From Verrucomicrobiota bacterium (lineage in GTDB: Bacteria; Verrucomicrobiota; Verrucomicrobiia; Verrucomicrobiales; V1-33), in the NCBI GenBank assembly GCA_003402705.1, contig QQNF01000042.1, positions 1-37,019 of the forward strand: 37,019 nt of DNA. The letters run 5' to 3'. Below the pieces are notes generated by a model. That model was not told the DNA's origin, did not search any database, and saw nothing but the letters and a program-made list of their open reading frames with translations. Positions within the stretch are counted from its first letter, which is position 1. Each line of letters opens with the position of its first letter. Made by a program: the position numbers and the translations under genes. Below, one piece after another: positions 24,200-32,518 of the stretch.

Positions 24200-25690
24200 A
24201 TGCCCGCGTTGAGTCAGCGCCTCTTCCGCCTCGCCGGAACCGAATTCTTCCGACCGTTGTCGCGGCCGTCCGCACCCGTCTACGTGGACTGCGCCGACCG
24301 CCTCGTCGCCGAAGCCGGTGAAGCCGCACGCCTCCCCTACCGCGACGCCGTCGCCATCGTCCGCGAAGTCATCGCCCAACACCCGGACGTCGTCCTCGGC
24401 GACGACGAAGGAGCCGCCCTCCGCGACATCCGCCAGCGCGCCGCCGTCCTCTTCAACCGCATGCTCGCCGCCGGCTGGCTCGAAGAACAAACCCTTGGGC
24501 TCCAGGACCGCTGGGCCCTCATCTCCCCGGGCCTCCGCCCGCTCCTCCGCCTCCTCCGCCATCTCGCAGAGGACGACGCCGCCGAACTCCGCACCTTCGC
24601 CGATACCCTCCGCAGCGTCTGCGACACGCTCTCCCGCGAAGGCATCCTCGACCCCCTCGATCGCTCCGGCGACGACATGCGCTCCACCGTCACCGATCTC
24701 AATCAGCGCCTCGAACACGCCATCGACCAGCTGCACTCCGTCGAAAAACTCGTCTCCATCTTCGAACAACGTCAGCGCGCCTCCTCCTCACCAGCAGAAA
24801 CCCTCCAGCTCTTCTACACCGAATTCGGCCAGGGCCAGCACATGGTCTGCTACGATGTCCTCCGCCGCGGCGGTCTCCTCCCCCGTCTCCAGGCCGCCCG
24901 ACGCATGGTCGCCGACGCCCGCGACGACACCCTCTGCCGCCAGCGTCTCGCCGAAGGCCTCGCCTCCCACTATTCCTGCGACGAAACCGAATCATGGCAG
25001 CTCGCCGGCGACGCCCTCCTCCGCCTCGAACGCGCCCTCGGCGGTCTCCACCTCCGCGCCGAAGCCATCGACGCCCGCATGGCCGCCTTCAACCGGCTCT
25101 CCCAGCACCGCTATCGTTATCAGACCGAGCTCCGCGGCCGCCGCCCCGAACTCGTCAAAGCCCTCTGCGACCGTCTCAACAACGATCACGCCGGTCAGCG
25201 CTTCCGCGACCTAGCCGACGCTCCACCCGCCTTCATCCCCCGCTGCCCTAACGTCCGCATCTACTTCGGCACCGAATCCCTCTGGCGGAAACGCAAACCC
25301 CGCGCCGCCACCAACCTCTCCTTCTCCTCAGGCCGCGCCAGCGCCGATGACGCTGAAGCCACTCTCGCCGCATGGCGCTCCCGTCAGCGCCTCGCCCTCA
25401 CCCCCCAACGCGCCGCCAGACTCCTCGAACGTCTCATCCCGGAACCCTCCGGCCGCATCGCCTCCAACGCCTTCTCCCTCGCTAACACCGACGAGGTCCT
25501 CGACCTCCTCGCACTCGCCGCATACGATCACGCCCCGGGCTCCTCAGGCCGCATTGTCCGCTGGTCAGTCTCCGGCCCACGCCGGCTCCACGGCCTCGAT
25601 CCTGACAAAATCCCACGCGATCCCCACGCCGAATGGCTCGCCGACCGCATCGACATCGAACGTCTCCCGCCTTCCTCCCGCTCCCGCTGA
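24200..25690 (+). CDS. jetA: Wadjet defence protein JetA
   Basis: The 496-residue kleisin-like subunit of Wadjet (MksF/EptA-type) is the first gene of the set. It begins with MPALSQRLFRLAGTEFF and is rich in helices: a winged-helix-like start (residues about 1-110), a helical middle around IDQLHSVEKLVSIFEQRQRA, and a C-terminal part with PNVRIYFGTESLWRKR. From memory of the family, it resembles the JetA type once called DUF5716 rather than DUF3375; I could not run a profile search. In Wadjet the kleisin JetA joins JetB and the JetC ATPase into a ring that extrudes DNA loops and directs JetD to cut small closed circles such as plasmids. Identity is supported mainly by the order JetA-B-C-D. Codon use matches the neighbouring plus genes. 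Confidence 0.85.
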   Translation: MPALSQRLFRLAGTEFFRPLSRPSAPVYVDCADRLVAEAGEAARLPYRDAVAIVREVIAQHPDVVLGDDEGAALRDIRQRAAVLFNRMLAAGWLEEQTLGLQDRWALISPGLRPLLRLLRHLAEDDAAELRTFADTLRSVCDTLSREGILDPLDRSGDDMRSTVTDLNQRLEHAIDQLHSVEKLVSIFEQRQRASSSPAETLQLFYTEFGQGQHMVCYDVLRRGGLLPRLQAARRMVADARDDTLCRQRLAEGLASHYSCDETESWQLAGDALLRLERALGGLHLRAEAIDARMAAFNRLSQHRYRYQTELRGRRPELVKALCDRLNNDHAGQRFRDLADAPPAFIPRCPNVRIYFGTESLWRKRKPRAATNLSFSSGRASADDAEATLAAWRSRQRLALTPQRAARLLERLIPEPSGRIASNAFSLANTDEVLDLLALAAYDHAPGSSGRIVRWSVSGPRRLHGLDPDKIPRDPHAEWLADRIDIERLPPSSRSR

Positions 25691-25710
25691 TCGCCGCCCC
25701 GCCCCTGACC

Positions 25711-26400
25711 ATGTCCTCTCACGACCGCTCGCCCCTCTGGCCTTCCTTCTGGCACGATGTCCCGGAAGCCGACCGCGCTCCCATCCGCGACGTCCTCGCA
25801 GAACTCCTCGGCCACGGCGTCATCCTCGGCACCGAAGGCTCAGGCCGCGACCTCTTCCTCCTCATCCGCGACCACTACTCCGATCACATCGCCGACTACC
25901 TCTCACCCCTCGGCCTCGACCTCATCATCGATGACGACGCCTCTCTCCTCCAGGTCCGCTCCGCCTCCGATTCCTGCCAGCTCCTCGCAGGCTTCTCCCG
26001 CGACGCCACCCTCGTCATCCTCGCCCTCTGGCGCGTCTGGGACGACGCCCAGGTCAACGGAGCCACTTCCGTCGTCACGCTCTCCGTCGACGATCTCTGG
26101 CAGAAACTCCGCATCTTCTTCGACCGCATCGACCCACCCGAAAAAACCCAGATCGATACCGTCCTCACCAAACTCCGCCAGCTCCGTCTCATCCGCACCC
26201 ACAAACCGGAGGGCATGACCCAGCCCGGCGAACTCCAGATCGAGGTCCTCGCCAGTCTGCCCCGCGTCATCCCCTTCGACGACCCCGCCGCATGGCTCGA
26301 ACGCGCCTCCCTCTGCCAGCCGGAACCAGACGCTAGTCCCGACGCCACTCCGGACACCGATCCCGACGCCTCCTCGAACCCTAACTCCCCAAGCGCGTGA
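25711..26400 (+). CDS. jetB: Wadjet defence protein JetB (DUF4194)
   Basis: The 229-residue KITE-type subunit starts at the ATG at 25711, 20 bases after jetA. It has the expected winged-helix content (PIRDVLAELLGHGVILG; LVILALWRVWDDAQ; VDDLWQKLRIFFDRI; QIDTVLTKLRQLRLIR) for a DUF4194 protein that binds the kleisin JetA. The last 26 residues form an unusual Asp/Pro-rich tail (PEPDASPDATPDTDPDASSN), acidic and presumably disordered; part of it is a short DxxPDxxP-like repeat. The stop overlaps the jetC GTG start (GTGA at 26397-26400), so translation of the two is coupled. Confidence 0.87.
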   Translation: MSSHDRSPLWPSFWHDVPEADRAPIRDVLAELLGHGVILGTEGSGRDLFLLIRDHYSDHIADYLSPLGLDLIIDDDASLLQVRSASDSCQLLAGFSRDATLVILALWRVWDDAQVNGATSVVTLSVDDLWQKLRIFFDRIDPPEKTQIDTVLTKLRQLRLIRTHKPEGMTQPGELQIEVLASLPRVIPFDDPAAWLERASLCQPEPDASPDATPDTDPDASSNPNSPSA

Positions 26401-29400
26401 ACCCCCGCGTCACTCTCTCCCGCGTCATCGCAGTCAACTGGTACGGCTACCGCCAGTTCATCGACGTCCACGGCCTCACCCTCATCACCGGTGCCAACGG
26501 CTCAGGCAAAAGCGCCCTCCTCGACCTCATCCAGTTCGTCCTCCTCGGCGAACAAACCAGCCGCTTCAACAAAGCCGCCGCCGGCGCAGGCAGCGGCCGC
26601 ACCCTCCGCGGCTACTGTCTCTGCGACACCAATACCCTCGGCCGCGACGGCCAGGAACGCTACCTCCGTCCCTCCGGCGTCACCCTAGCAGGCCTCGAAT
26701 TCTCATGGCCGCCAGAAGAAGACGGCACCCAGCGCCGCGAAACATGGGGAGCCCGCATCGAATACGACAGCCCCACCGCACGCCCACGCACCGCATGGTT
26801 CTGCATCCCCAAACGCATCGAAGAATCCGACTTCCTCAAAACCGACGGCTCCTCCCCTGATTCCCTGGCCTTCCTCCCCGAAGACGAATTCCGAGTCCGC
26901 TGGCGCCGCGACCTCCACGCCGAAATCTGGGATCGCCAGACCACCTATCTCGACGAAATGGCCCTCCGCTCCCATCTCGGGTTCGGCCGCCCGGAAATGA
27001 ACAAGACGCTCCCTAGCGCCATGGCATTCCAACCCGTCGAAAACTTCGAACGCTTCATCCGCGACTACCTCCTCGAACCCGCCCTCCCCGACGTCCGCGC
27101 CGTCAAAGCCAGCGTCGACGCCCACCGCCGCGCTCAGGAACGTCTCGAGAAAATGGCCGACCAGCACCAGCGTCTCGCCGCCATCGCCTCCCTCCACGCC
27201 ACCGCCGACGCCGCTCGCTCGGAAGCCGCCCTCTGGTCCCACCTCCGCGACGCCCTCGCCCACGAGGAAGCCCTCGAATCCCTCCAGCAGCACAAGGACC
27301 GCCTCGCCGCCCTCCACGAGGAACACGCCGCTAACCGTGAGGCCCGCGAAGCCGCCCTCACCGAACGCAACTCTCTCCGCGAACAACTCGAAGACGTCCG
27401 CCGCGAGGTCTTCAACGACGACGGCGCTTCCCGTCTCGACGAAACCCGCCGCCGCCACACCGCCGCCGCCGCCGAACTCAAACGGCTCCGCACGCTCCAG
27501 CAATCGGTCCGCGACTTCCTCCACTCGCGCTCCCAGGCATGGACCCAATGGCTCCGCGCCGGCACCTCCCTCGGCGTCCCCCATCCCGCCGACGCAGACG
27601 CCGACCTCGAACTCCTCCGCGGCCGTCTCGATCTCCCCGCCCTCGACGCCTCCACGCGTCTCGCCCGCACCGCCGACCGTCTCCTCGCCGATGCCTCCGA
27701 TAAAACCCGCACGCTAACTGAGGACATCCGCACCCACGAAAAACGCGAGCGCCAGATCCAGGACGATCTCCGGCTCTTCGCCGAAGGCCGCTCCACCCCA
27801 TCCCCGCTCCTCGACGCCCTCCGCTCCCGCGGCCACCGCGCCGTCGCCCTCGGCCGCATCGTCGAGGTCACCCCCGACGGCGAAAAATGGTGGGGTCTCC
27901 TCGAAGCCCTCCTCGCCTCCGACCGCCACGCCGTCATCCCTGACGACTTCGCCGCCGCATGGGACATCGCCCAGCGCACCCCCGGCTCATTCGAATCTCT
28001 CCTCCACCCTGACGAAATCGCCGCGCTCCCCTCACGCGTCCTCCCAGGCTCCATCCGCCACTTCCTCGAGACCACCCACCCGGCCGCTTCCGCATGGCTC
28101 GACCACCGGCTCGGTTCCATCATGCCGGTCCGCAACGCCGCCGCTCTCGACCGCCACGACCTCGCCCTCTCCTCCGACGGCTGGCTCAAAGAACCTCCGC
28201 GCCGCACAAGGCTAATCCCCGAACGCGAACTCTCCCTCGGCGAAAACGGCCTCAAACGTCTCCGCGCCACCCGCGAAGAAGAACTCGCCTCCCTCCAGCT
28301 CCAGCTCACCTCCCTCCGCCGCTCCCGCGACGACTGGAACGCATGGATCCAGCGCGGCCGCGACAACCACCTCAACGACTTCTCCGTCCCCTCTAACGCC
28401 GGCGATCTCCGCAACCTCGACGACCTCATCGCCGAAGAAGACTCTCTCCGCGAAACCCTCGACCTCCTCGCCACCCCGGAACGCGAGGCCGCCGTCAAAC
28501 GCATGCGCGACCTCGAAAGCGCTGAACGCTCGGCCTCCGAACGCGCCATCCGCATGGACGAACGCATCGCCCGCGCCGATCTCGAATCCGCTCAGCTCCG
28601 CGACGACCTAACCGCTCGCGAGGAAGCCGAACGCTCCCTCGCCATTTCCCGCGAAGCCAGCCGCGCCCGCCTCCCCGTCTCCGCCACCGCCGATATCGAT
28701 CAGCGTCTCGCCGCCGCTCGCGCCCAGTACCCCACGTGGCGTCAGCGCACCGACGTCGCCGCCGATCTCTCCAGACGCCGCGAATCCGACGCCGCCGACC
28801 TCCTCCGCCGCCGCAACGACGCCCGTCTCCAGCTCGCTTCCCTCCATCCGGAAACCGCCGCCGCCTTCGACCCCGCTGACCCTGACAACTCCGCCTACGA
28901 CCGCCGCGAACGCGAACTCGCTGAACAGGAACTCCCACGCTTCCGCGACGAAGCCGAAAAAGCCCGCCGCGAATGGGAAGAACGTCTCCAGCACCAGGTC
29001 CTCGACAAAATCCGCGAGAAACTCGAAGACGCCGAACGCACCAAACGCGAACTCAACCGCGCCATGGACTGCGAAATCGGCGGCTGGCGCTATCAGATCA
29101 GCAGCTCCGCCGACCGCGCCCACACCGCCATCTGGACACTCGTCGAAAAAGGCCTCCCCTCCGGCGACGGCATGGACCTCTTCAACGCCGCCGCCCGCGC
29201 CGAACTCGAATCCGCCAAGGCCGAACTCATGGCCGCCATCGAAGCCGCCGACAATCCCGCCGAATCCCGCCACCAGCGCGCGCTCGACTACCGCTACTAC
29301 CACCGCTGGCGCATGATGGCCCAGCACGCCGGCCGCGACGCCTCCGCCGCCGACCTCGACCGCATCGCCAAAAAGCAATCCGGTGGCGAAAACCAGGCCC

Positions 29401-29732
29401 CCTTCTTCGTCGCCACCCTCGCCGCCTTCCGCCGGGTCTACGACCAGTCCCAGCGTCAGTCCCCGCCTAACCTAGGCCTCGTCGTCATGGACGAAGCCTT
29501 CTCCAAACTCTCCGGCGACCGCATCGACGACTGTCTCGCCCTGGCCAGAAACTTCGGGCTCCAGCTCCTCATGGCCTTCCCCGAAGACCGGCTCCCCACC
29601 ATGGCCACCCACGCCGACACCATCATCCAGTGCCGCGTCGAACGCTCATGGGACTCCCGCGATGTCGTCAGCAGCATCGAAAACTGGGTCGTCCGCGTCA
29701 ATCGTGAGCAACTCTCGGAGGCCCTCGCGTGA
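26397..29732 (+). CDS. jetC: Wadjet defence protein JetC, SMC-like (MksB/MukB-type) ATPase
   Basis: The 1111-residue motor of Wadjet starts at a GTG overlapping the jetB stop. It opens with a Walker A motif (ITGANGSGKSALL, G32 to S39). A long first coiled coil of Glu/Arg/Ala-rich heptads runs from about residue 220 to 470. A short hinge-like region (VALGRIVEVTPDGEKWWGLL, IMPVRNAAALDRHD) lies at about 480-600, and the second coiled coil extends to about 930. The C-terminal head has the signature KKQSGGENQAPFF (S995) and Walker B LGLVVMDEAFSKLSGD (D1032, E1033). ATP-driven loop extrusion on DNA is the established activity. All catalytic motifs are intact. A GTGA overlap with jetD couples their translation. 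Confidence 0.95.
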   Translation: MNPRVTLSRVIAVNWYGYRQFIDVHGLTLITGANGSGKSALLDLIQFVLLGEQTSRFNKAAAGAGSGRTLRGYCLCDTNTLGRDGQERYLRPSGVTLAGLEFSWPPEEDGTQRRETWGARIEYDSPTARPRTAWFCIPKRIEESDFLKTDGSSPDSLAFLPEDEFRVRWRRDLHAEIWDRQTTYLDEMALRSHLGFGRPEMNKTLPSAMAFQPVENFERFIRDYLLEPALPDVRAVKASVDAHRRAQERLEKMADQHQRLAAIASLHATADAARSEAALWSHLRDALAHEEALESLQQHKDRLAALHEEHAANREAREAALTERNSLREQLEDVRREVFNDDGASRLDETRRRHTAAAAELKRLRTLQQSVRDFLHSRSQAWTQWLRAGTSLGVPHPADADADLELLRGRLDLPALDASTRLARTADRLLADASDKTRTLTEDIRTHEKRERQIQDDLRLFAEGRSTPSPLLDALRSRGHRAVALGRIVEVTPDGEKWWGLLEALLASDRHAVIPDDFAAAWDIAQRTPGSFESLLHPDEIAALPSRVLPGSIRHFLETTHPAASAWLDHRLGSIMPVRNAAALDRHDLALSSDGWLKEPPRRTRLIPERELSLGENGLKRLRATREEELASLQLQLTSLRRSRDDWNAWIQRGRDNHLNDFSVPSNAGDLRNLDDLIAEEDSLRETLDLLATPEREAAVKRMRDLESAERSASERAIRMDERIARADLESAQLRDDLTAREEAERSLAISREASRARLPVSATADIDQRLAAARAQYPTWRQRTDVAADLSRRRESDAADLLRRRNDARLQLASLHPETAAAFDPADPDNSAYDRRERELAEQELPRFRDEAEKARREWEERLQHQVLDKIREKLEDAERTKRELNRAMDCEIGGWRYQISSSADRAHTAIWTLVEKGLPSGDGMDLFNAAARAELESAKAELMAAIEAADNPAESRHQRALDYRYYHRWRMMAQHAGRDASAADLDRIAKKQSGGENQAPFFVATLAAFRRVYDQSQRQSPPNLGLVVMDEAFSKLSGDRIDDCLALARNFGLQLLMAFPEDRLPTMATHADTIIQCRVERSWDSRDVVSSIENWVVRVNREQLSEALA

Positions 29733-30970
29733 ACCCTCCGCCGCCATGGCTGGCGGAATTCCACCGCCAGTGGCTTCGCGCCCGCGGCTCCAGACCTCTC
29801 CCCGCTTCCTCCCCGTTCTCGCGCCCGTGGGACGATCTCCTCGACGCCGCAGGGCTCCATTCCGCCGAACTCCGCCACCACGCCGCCCGCGAAGCCCTCC
29901 AGCTCGCTTCCTCCGGCTTCCTCTCCCTCACCCGCGGCCGCCACCAGCTCTCCATCAATCGCATCCGGCTCCCTATCAGCTCGGAACCATGGCTCCTCAG
30001 TCTCTTCAACTCCCAGGCTCCCGCCGATTCCCTAACTGCCTCTCTCGCCATCGTCGCCTCGTTCCAATCCTCCCCCCACCCGCTCTTCCCCGACGAATGG
30101 CCCCGCTGGTGCGCCGCCCTCACCACCGCCTTCTCCGCCGGCCGCCCGCTCCGCCCCTGCCACTGGAAGAACCCCGACGCCCTCCGCTCATTCCTCTCCC
30201 TCGTCTTCGATCTCACCTCCACTCCGTGGCCCCCAGCCACGCTCGTCCGCGACGCCGACATCGCCCTCGGCCGCCCTACCAAAACCATCGAACGCCACCA
30301 CCGCGCCCTCGCCGCCGCTCTCTCCACTCTCACCGGAAAACCCACGCCCCTCGAAAGCCTCGGCCTCATCTCCTCCAACAGCCGTCTCCTCTTCGACGGA
30401 CCACTCTCCCTGACATTTCCCGACGGCGCCCGTCTCCACTCCGACGCCCTCCGCCACGGGCTCTCCATCACCGCCGCTGATCTCGCCCGCGCCTCTTCCA
30501 TCTCCACCTCAGCCTCCCGCATCATCTCCGTCGAAAACCACAAAACTTCCTTCCTCCACCTCGCCGCACGCAACGTCTCCCGCGATTCCCTCATCATCGC
30601 CTCGTCCTTCCCCACCAAAGCCGTCCGTCTCCTCCTGACCGCTCTCCCCCTCTCCCTCCCGCACTGGCACTTCGGCGACACCGACCCCGCGGGCTTTCTC
30701 ATCCTCCGCCACCTCCGCGCCCTCTCACCCCGCCACGTCGCCCCATGGCTCATGGACTGGATCGACAACCCCGACAGCCCGCCTCTCTCCGCATGGGACC
30801 GCCGCACCCTCGACGATCTCCTCGCCTCCCCTCTCATGCTCGACTGCCACCCGGACCTCCTCCGCATCCGCTCCGCCAACCGCAAAGGGGCCTTCGAACA
30901 GGAAGCCCGCTCCCCGCTCCCTCCCTTTCCCTCCATCTCATCCATCAACCCCGACCTCCCTCAACCCTAA
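29729..30970 (+). CDS. jetD: Wadjet defence protein JetD, TOPRIM nuclease subunit (DUF3322/DUF2220)
   Basis: The 413-residue nuclease subunit starts at the GTG overlapping the jetC stop. The N-terminal DUF3322-like part covers about residues 1-190. The C-terminal TOPRIM (DUF2220) carries the catalytic Glu in ISVENHKTSFL (E269), the DxD in HFGDTDPAGF (D317, D319) and the EQE near the end (FEQEAR, E390-E392). In known Wadjet systems JetD cleaves DNA when the JetABC motor has wound up a small circle. All three acidic motifs are present, so activity is expected. Length is typical. The SMR exporter gene starts 12 bases after its stop. Confidence 0.95.
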   Translation: MNPPPPWLAEFHRQWLRARGSRPLPASSPFSRPWDDLLDAAGLHSAELRHHAAREALQLASSGFLSLTRGRHQLSINRIRLPISSEPWLLSLFNSQAPADSLTASLAIVASFQSSPHPLFPDEWPRWCAALTTAFSAGRPLRPCHWKNPDALRSFLSLVFDLTSTPWPPATLVRDADIALGRPTKTIERHHRALAAALSTLTGKPTPLESLGLISSNSRLLFDGPLSLTFPDGARLHSDALRHGLSITAADLARASSISTSASRIISVENHKTSFLHLAARNVSRDSLIIASSFPTKAVRLLLTALPLSLPHWHFGDTDPAGFLILRHLRALSPRHVAPWLMDWIDNPDSPPLSAWDRRTLDDLLASPLMLDCHPDLLRIRSANRKGAFEQEARSPLPPFPSISSINPDLPQP

Positions 30971-30982
30971 CCTCACCACCCA

Positions 30983-31315
30983 ATGGCCTGGACCTACCTC
31001 ATCATCGCCGGCATCCTCGAAATCGGCTGGGCCATCGGCCTCAAATTCTCCGACGGCTTCTCCAAACCTCTCATCAGCGCCGCCACCCTCGCCGCCATGG
31101 CCGCCAGCTTCGCCTTCCTCTCCCTCGCCCTCCGCTCCATCCCCCTCGGCACCGCCTACGCCGTCTGGACTGGCATCGGCGCAGCAGGCACCGCCCTCGT
31201 CGGCATGCTCTGCTTCCACGAACCACGCTCCGCCCTCCGCCTCGCCTGCCTCGTCCTCATCGTCGCAGGCGTCGCCGGCCTCAAGTTCGCCTCGCCTCAC
31301 AATAACACCCCCTGA
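30983..31315 (+). CDS. gdx: SMR-family exporter, guanidinium (Gdx/SugE) type
   Basis: The 110-residue protein has four transmembrane helices. It carries the Gdx-type pattern: E13 in AGILEIGWAIGLKFSDGF, with W16 and a conserved GxLEIxWA start, then LRSIPLGTAYAVWTGIGAAGTALVG and a final helix ending in GLK. These residues mark the guanidinium exporters (Gdx, formerly SugE) rather than EmrE-type multidrug pumps, although some Gdx-like proteins also export quaternary ammonium ions. It works as a dimer in the inner membrane. It lies 12 bases downstream of jetD, so it is probably transcribed with Wadjet; the gap is too short for a guanidine riboswitch. The C-terminus ASPHNNTP is short and polar. 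Confidence 0.9.
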   Translation: MAWTYLIIAGILEIGWAIGLKFSDGFSKPLISAATLAAMAASFAFLSLALRSIPLGTAYAVWTGIGAAGTALVGMLCFHEPRSALRLACLVLIVAGVAGLKFASPHNNTP

Positions 31316-31318
31316 CCC

Positions 31319-31453
31319 TCACCCCTTCCCCCGCAGCTCTAACCTCCGGTCGCCCATCCCCGGATGCAGCTCCTCCCGCGGCCACCGCACCGTCTCTCCA
31401 CGCACCCACGGATCCGGCCCCACCCACTCACCGCTCCGCACTCCCTTCGTCAC
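31319..31453 (-). CDS. Possible small protein downstream of the AraC regulator (44 aa)
   Basis: A GTG start 6 bases after the regulator's stop gives 44 residues: a basic start, then VGPDPWVRGETVRWPREELH and GMGDRRLELRGKG. Codons end in G like true minus-strand genes, and GGGGAA lies just before the GTG. No family is recognised. It may be a gene remnant, and it ends three bases from the gdx stop. Confidence 0.25.
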   Translation of the reverse strand: MTKGVRSGEWVGPDPWVRGETVRWPREELHPGMGDRRLELRGKG

Positions 31454-31459
31454 TTCCCC

Positions 31460-32320
31460 TCAACTCGAAAACCTCCGCCGCCAGTCCCGCGGCGGCACCC
31501 GCTTCAACCGCAGAAACTGCCGGTTGAAATTAGCTAGGTTCGTAAATCCGCAGCTCAGCGCAATCGACGTCACCGGCAGATCCGTCTCCGCCAGCAGCCG
31601 GCACGCCCGCCCGATCCTCAACTCATTGATGAACCCAGGCACCGTCTTCCCCGTCCTCGTCTTGAAAAACCGGCTGAACGCCCCCGGACTCAAATGCACC
31701 AGCTCCGCTAGGCTCTCCAGATAAATCGTCTCATCCAGATGCTTCTGAATGTACTGCACCACCCGGTTCACCCGGTCCTCATCCCGCGGATCCAATTCCG
31801 GCGCAAACCCCCGCGACGCAATCGCATGCAGTTCCTTCGACACCGCCAGCCGCTGCAGAATCTGCAGCACCGTGATCACCCGCGGCAACCCGCTCTGCTC
31901 CGGACACTGCACCAGCAGCTTCTCCACATCATCCCTCGTCCGCCCCGTGATATGCAACCCTAACGCCGCACGCTCCAGCAGCCGCTTCACCTGCTGCATC
32001 GCCGGCATCTCCAGCCACCCATGCCCCAGCCAGTTAGGATGAAAATGAATGCACAGGCTCTCCACCACCTGCACCCCACCGGGCCCGTGCGCATCACTCT
32101 GCCAGTCATGCGGCAGATTGCTCCCCACCAGCACCATGTCCCCGGGCTTCAGACTCGACAGATTATCCCCCACCAGCCGATGCCCACGCGCCTTCTGCAC
32201 CATCGTGATCTCAAACTCCGGATGACAGTGCCACACACACCCGAAACTGTTCCCCCGCACCACGTTGCAGTGAATGCCATCCTCCGCACTCGCGGCAAGC
32301 TTCTCAAATGCTGGCTTCAT
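31460..32320 (-). CDS. AraC-family transcriptional regulator
   Basis: The 286-residue protein has an N-terminal cupin-like ligand domain (HCHPEFEITMV, LKPGDMVLVGSNLPHDW, residues about 30-75). A C-terminal AraC/XylS DNA-binding region of two helix-turn-helix units covers about 195-285 (LAELVHLSPGAFSRFFK; PVTSIALSCGFTNLANFNRQFLR, followed by VPPRDWRR). Most such regulators respond to a small molecule, often a sugar, and activate genes nearby. The divergent sialidase-like gene begins 198 bases away, which makes it the likely target; the intergenic stretch should hold the operator. This regulatory link is inference. Confidence 0.92.
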   Translation of the reverse strand: MKPAFEKLAASAEDGIHCNVVRGNSFGCVWHCHPEFEITMVQKARGHRLVGDNLSSLKPGDMVLVGSNLPHDWQSDAHGPGGVQVVESLCIHFHPNWLGHGWLEMPAMQQVKRLLERAALGLHITGRTRDDVEKLLVQCPEQSGLPRVITVLQILQRLAVSKELHAIASRGFAPELDPRDEDRVNRVVQYIQKHLDETIYLESLAELVHLSPGAFSRFFKTRTGKTVPGFINELRIGRACRLLAETDLPVTSIALSCGFTNLANFNRQFLRLKRVPPRDWRRRFSS

Positions 32321-32518
32321 CGAAATATGGGTGCATCAAATTCTGGCCGGGATACTCAAACGCAGGCGTCCATCTCCCGCTTCCGTCCCGCCCGCAGCCC
32401 GGATTCGTATCAGACTTCCGCTTTATGGGAAGCGAATTCCACTAATTCATGCAAGCCTCTCCACCGCCTCGTCTGCGGACTTGCCGGATCGCCCTCGCCC
32501 CCTCACGCTCCTCCCACC
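32321..32518. promoter_or_regulatory. Divergent control region between AraC regulator and sialidase-like gene
   Basis: The 198-base divergent gap holds an AT-richer patch at about 32406-32452 (TTTATGGG, GAATTCCACTAATTCAT), a plausible place for promoters and an operator. No exact direct repeat typical of AraC operators stands out, so this call rests on position and composition. Confidence 0.35.

Noticed and set aside
27134..28567. 477-codon frame on the minus strand opposite jetC
   Set aside because: It is nearly all Arg, Ser, Ala and Trp, typical of a reverse reading of GC-rich coding DNA, and jetC on the plus strand is certain.
30971..30982. Guanidine riboswitch in front of gdx
   Set aside because: Only 12 bases lie between jetD and gdx.
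32021..32518. N-terminal extension of the sialidase-like gene
   Set aside because: It overlaps the start of the AraC gene in antisense and the divergent control region; the signal peptide begins at 32519.
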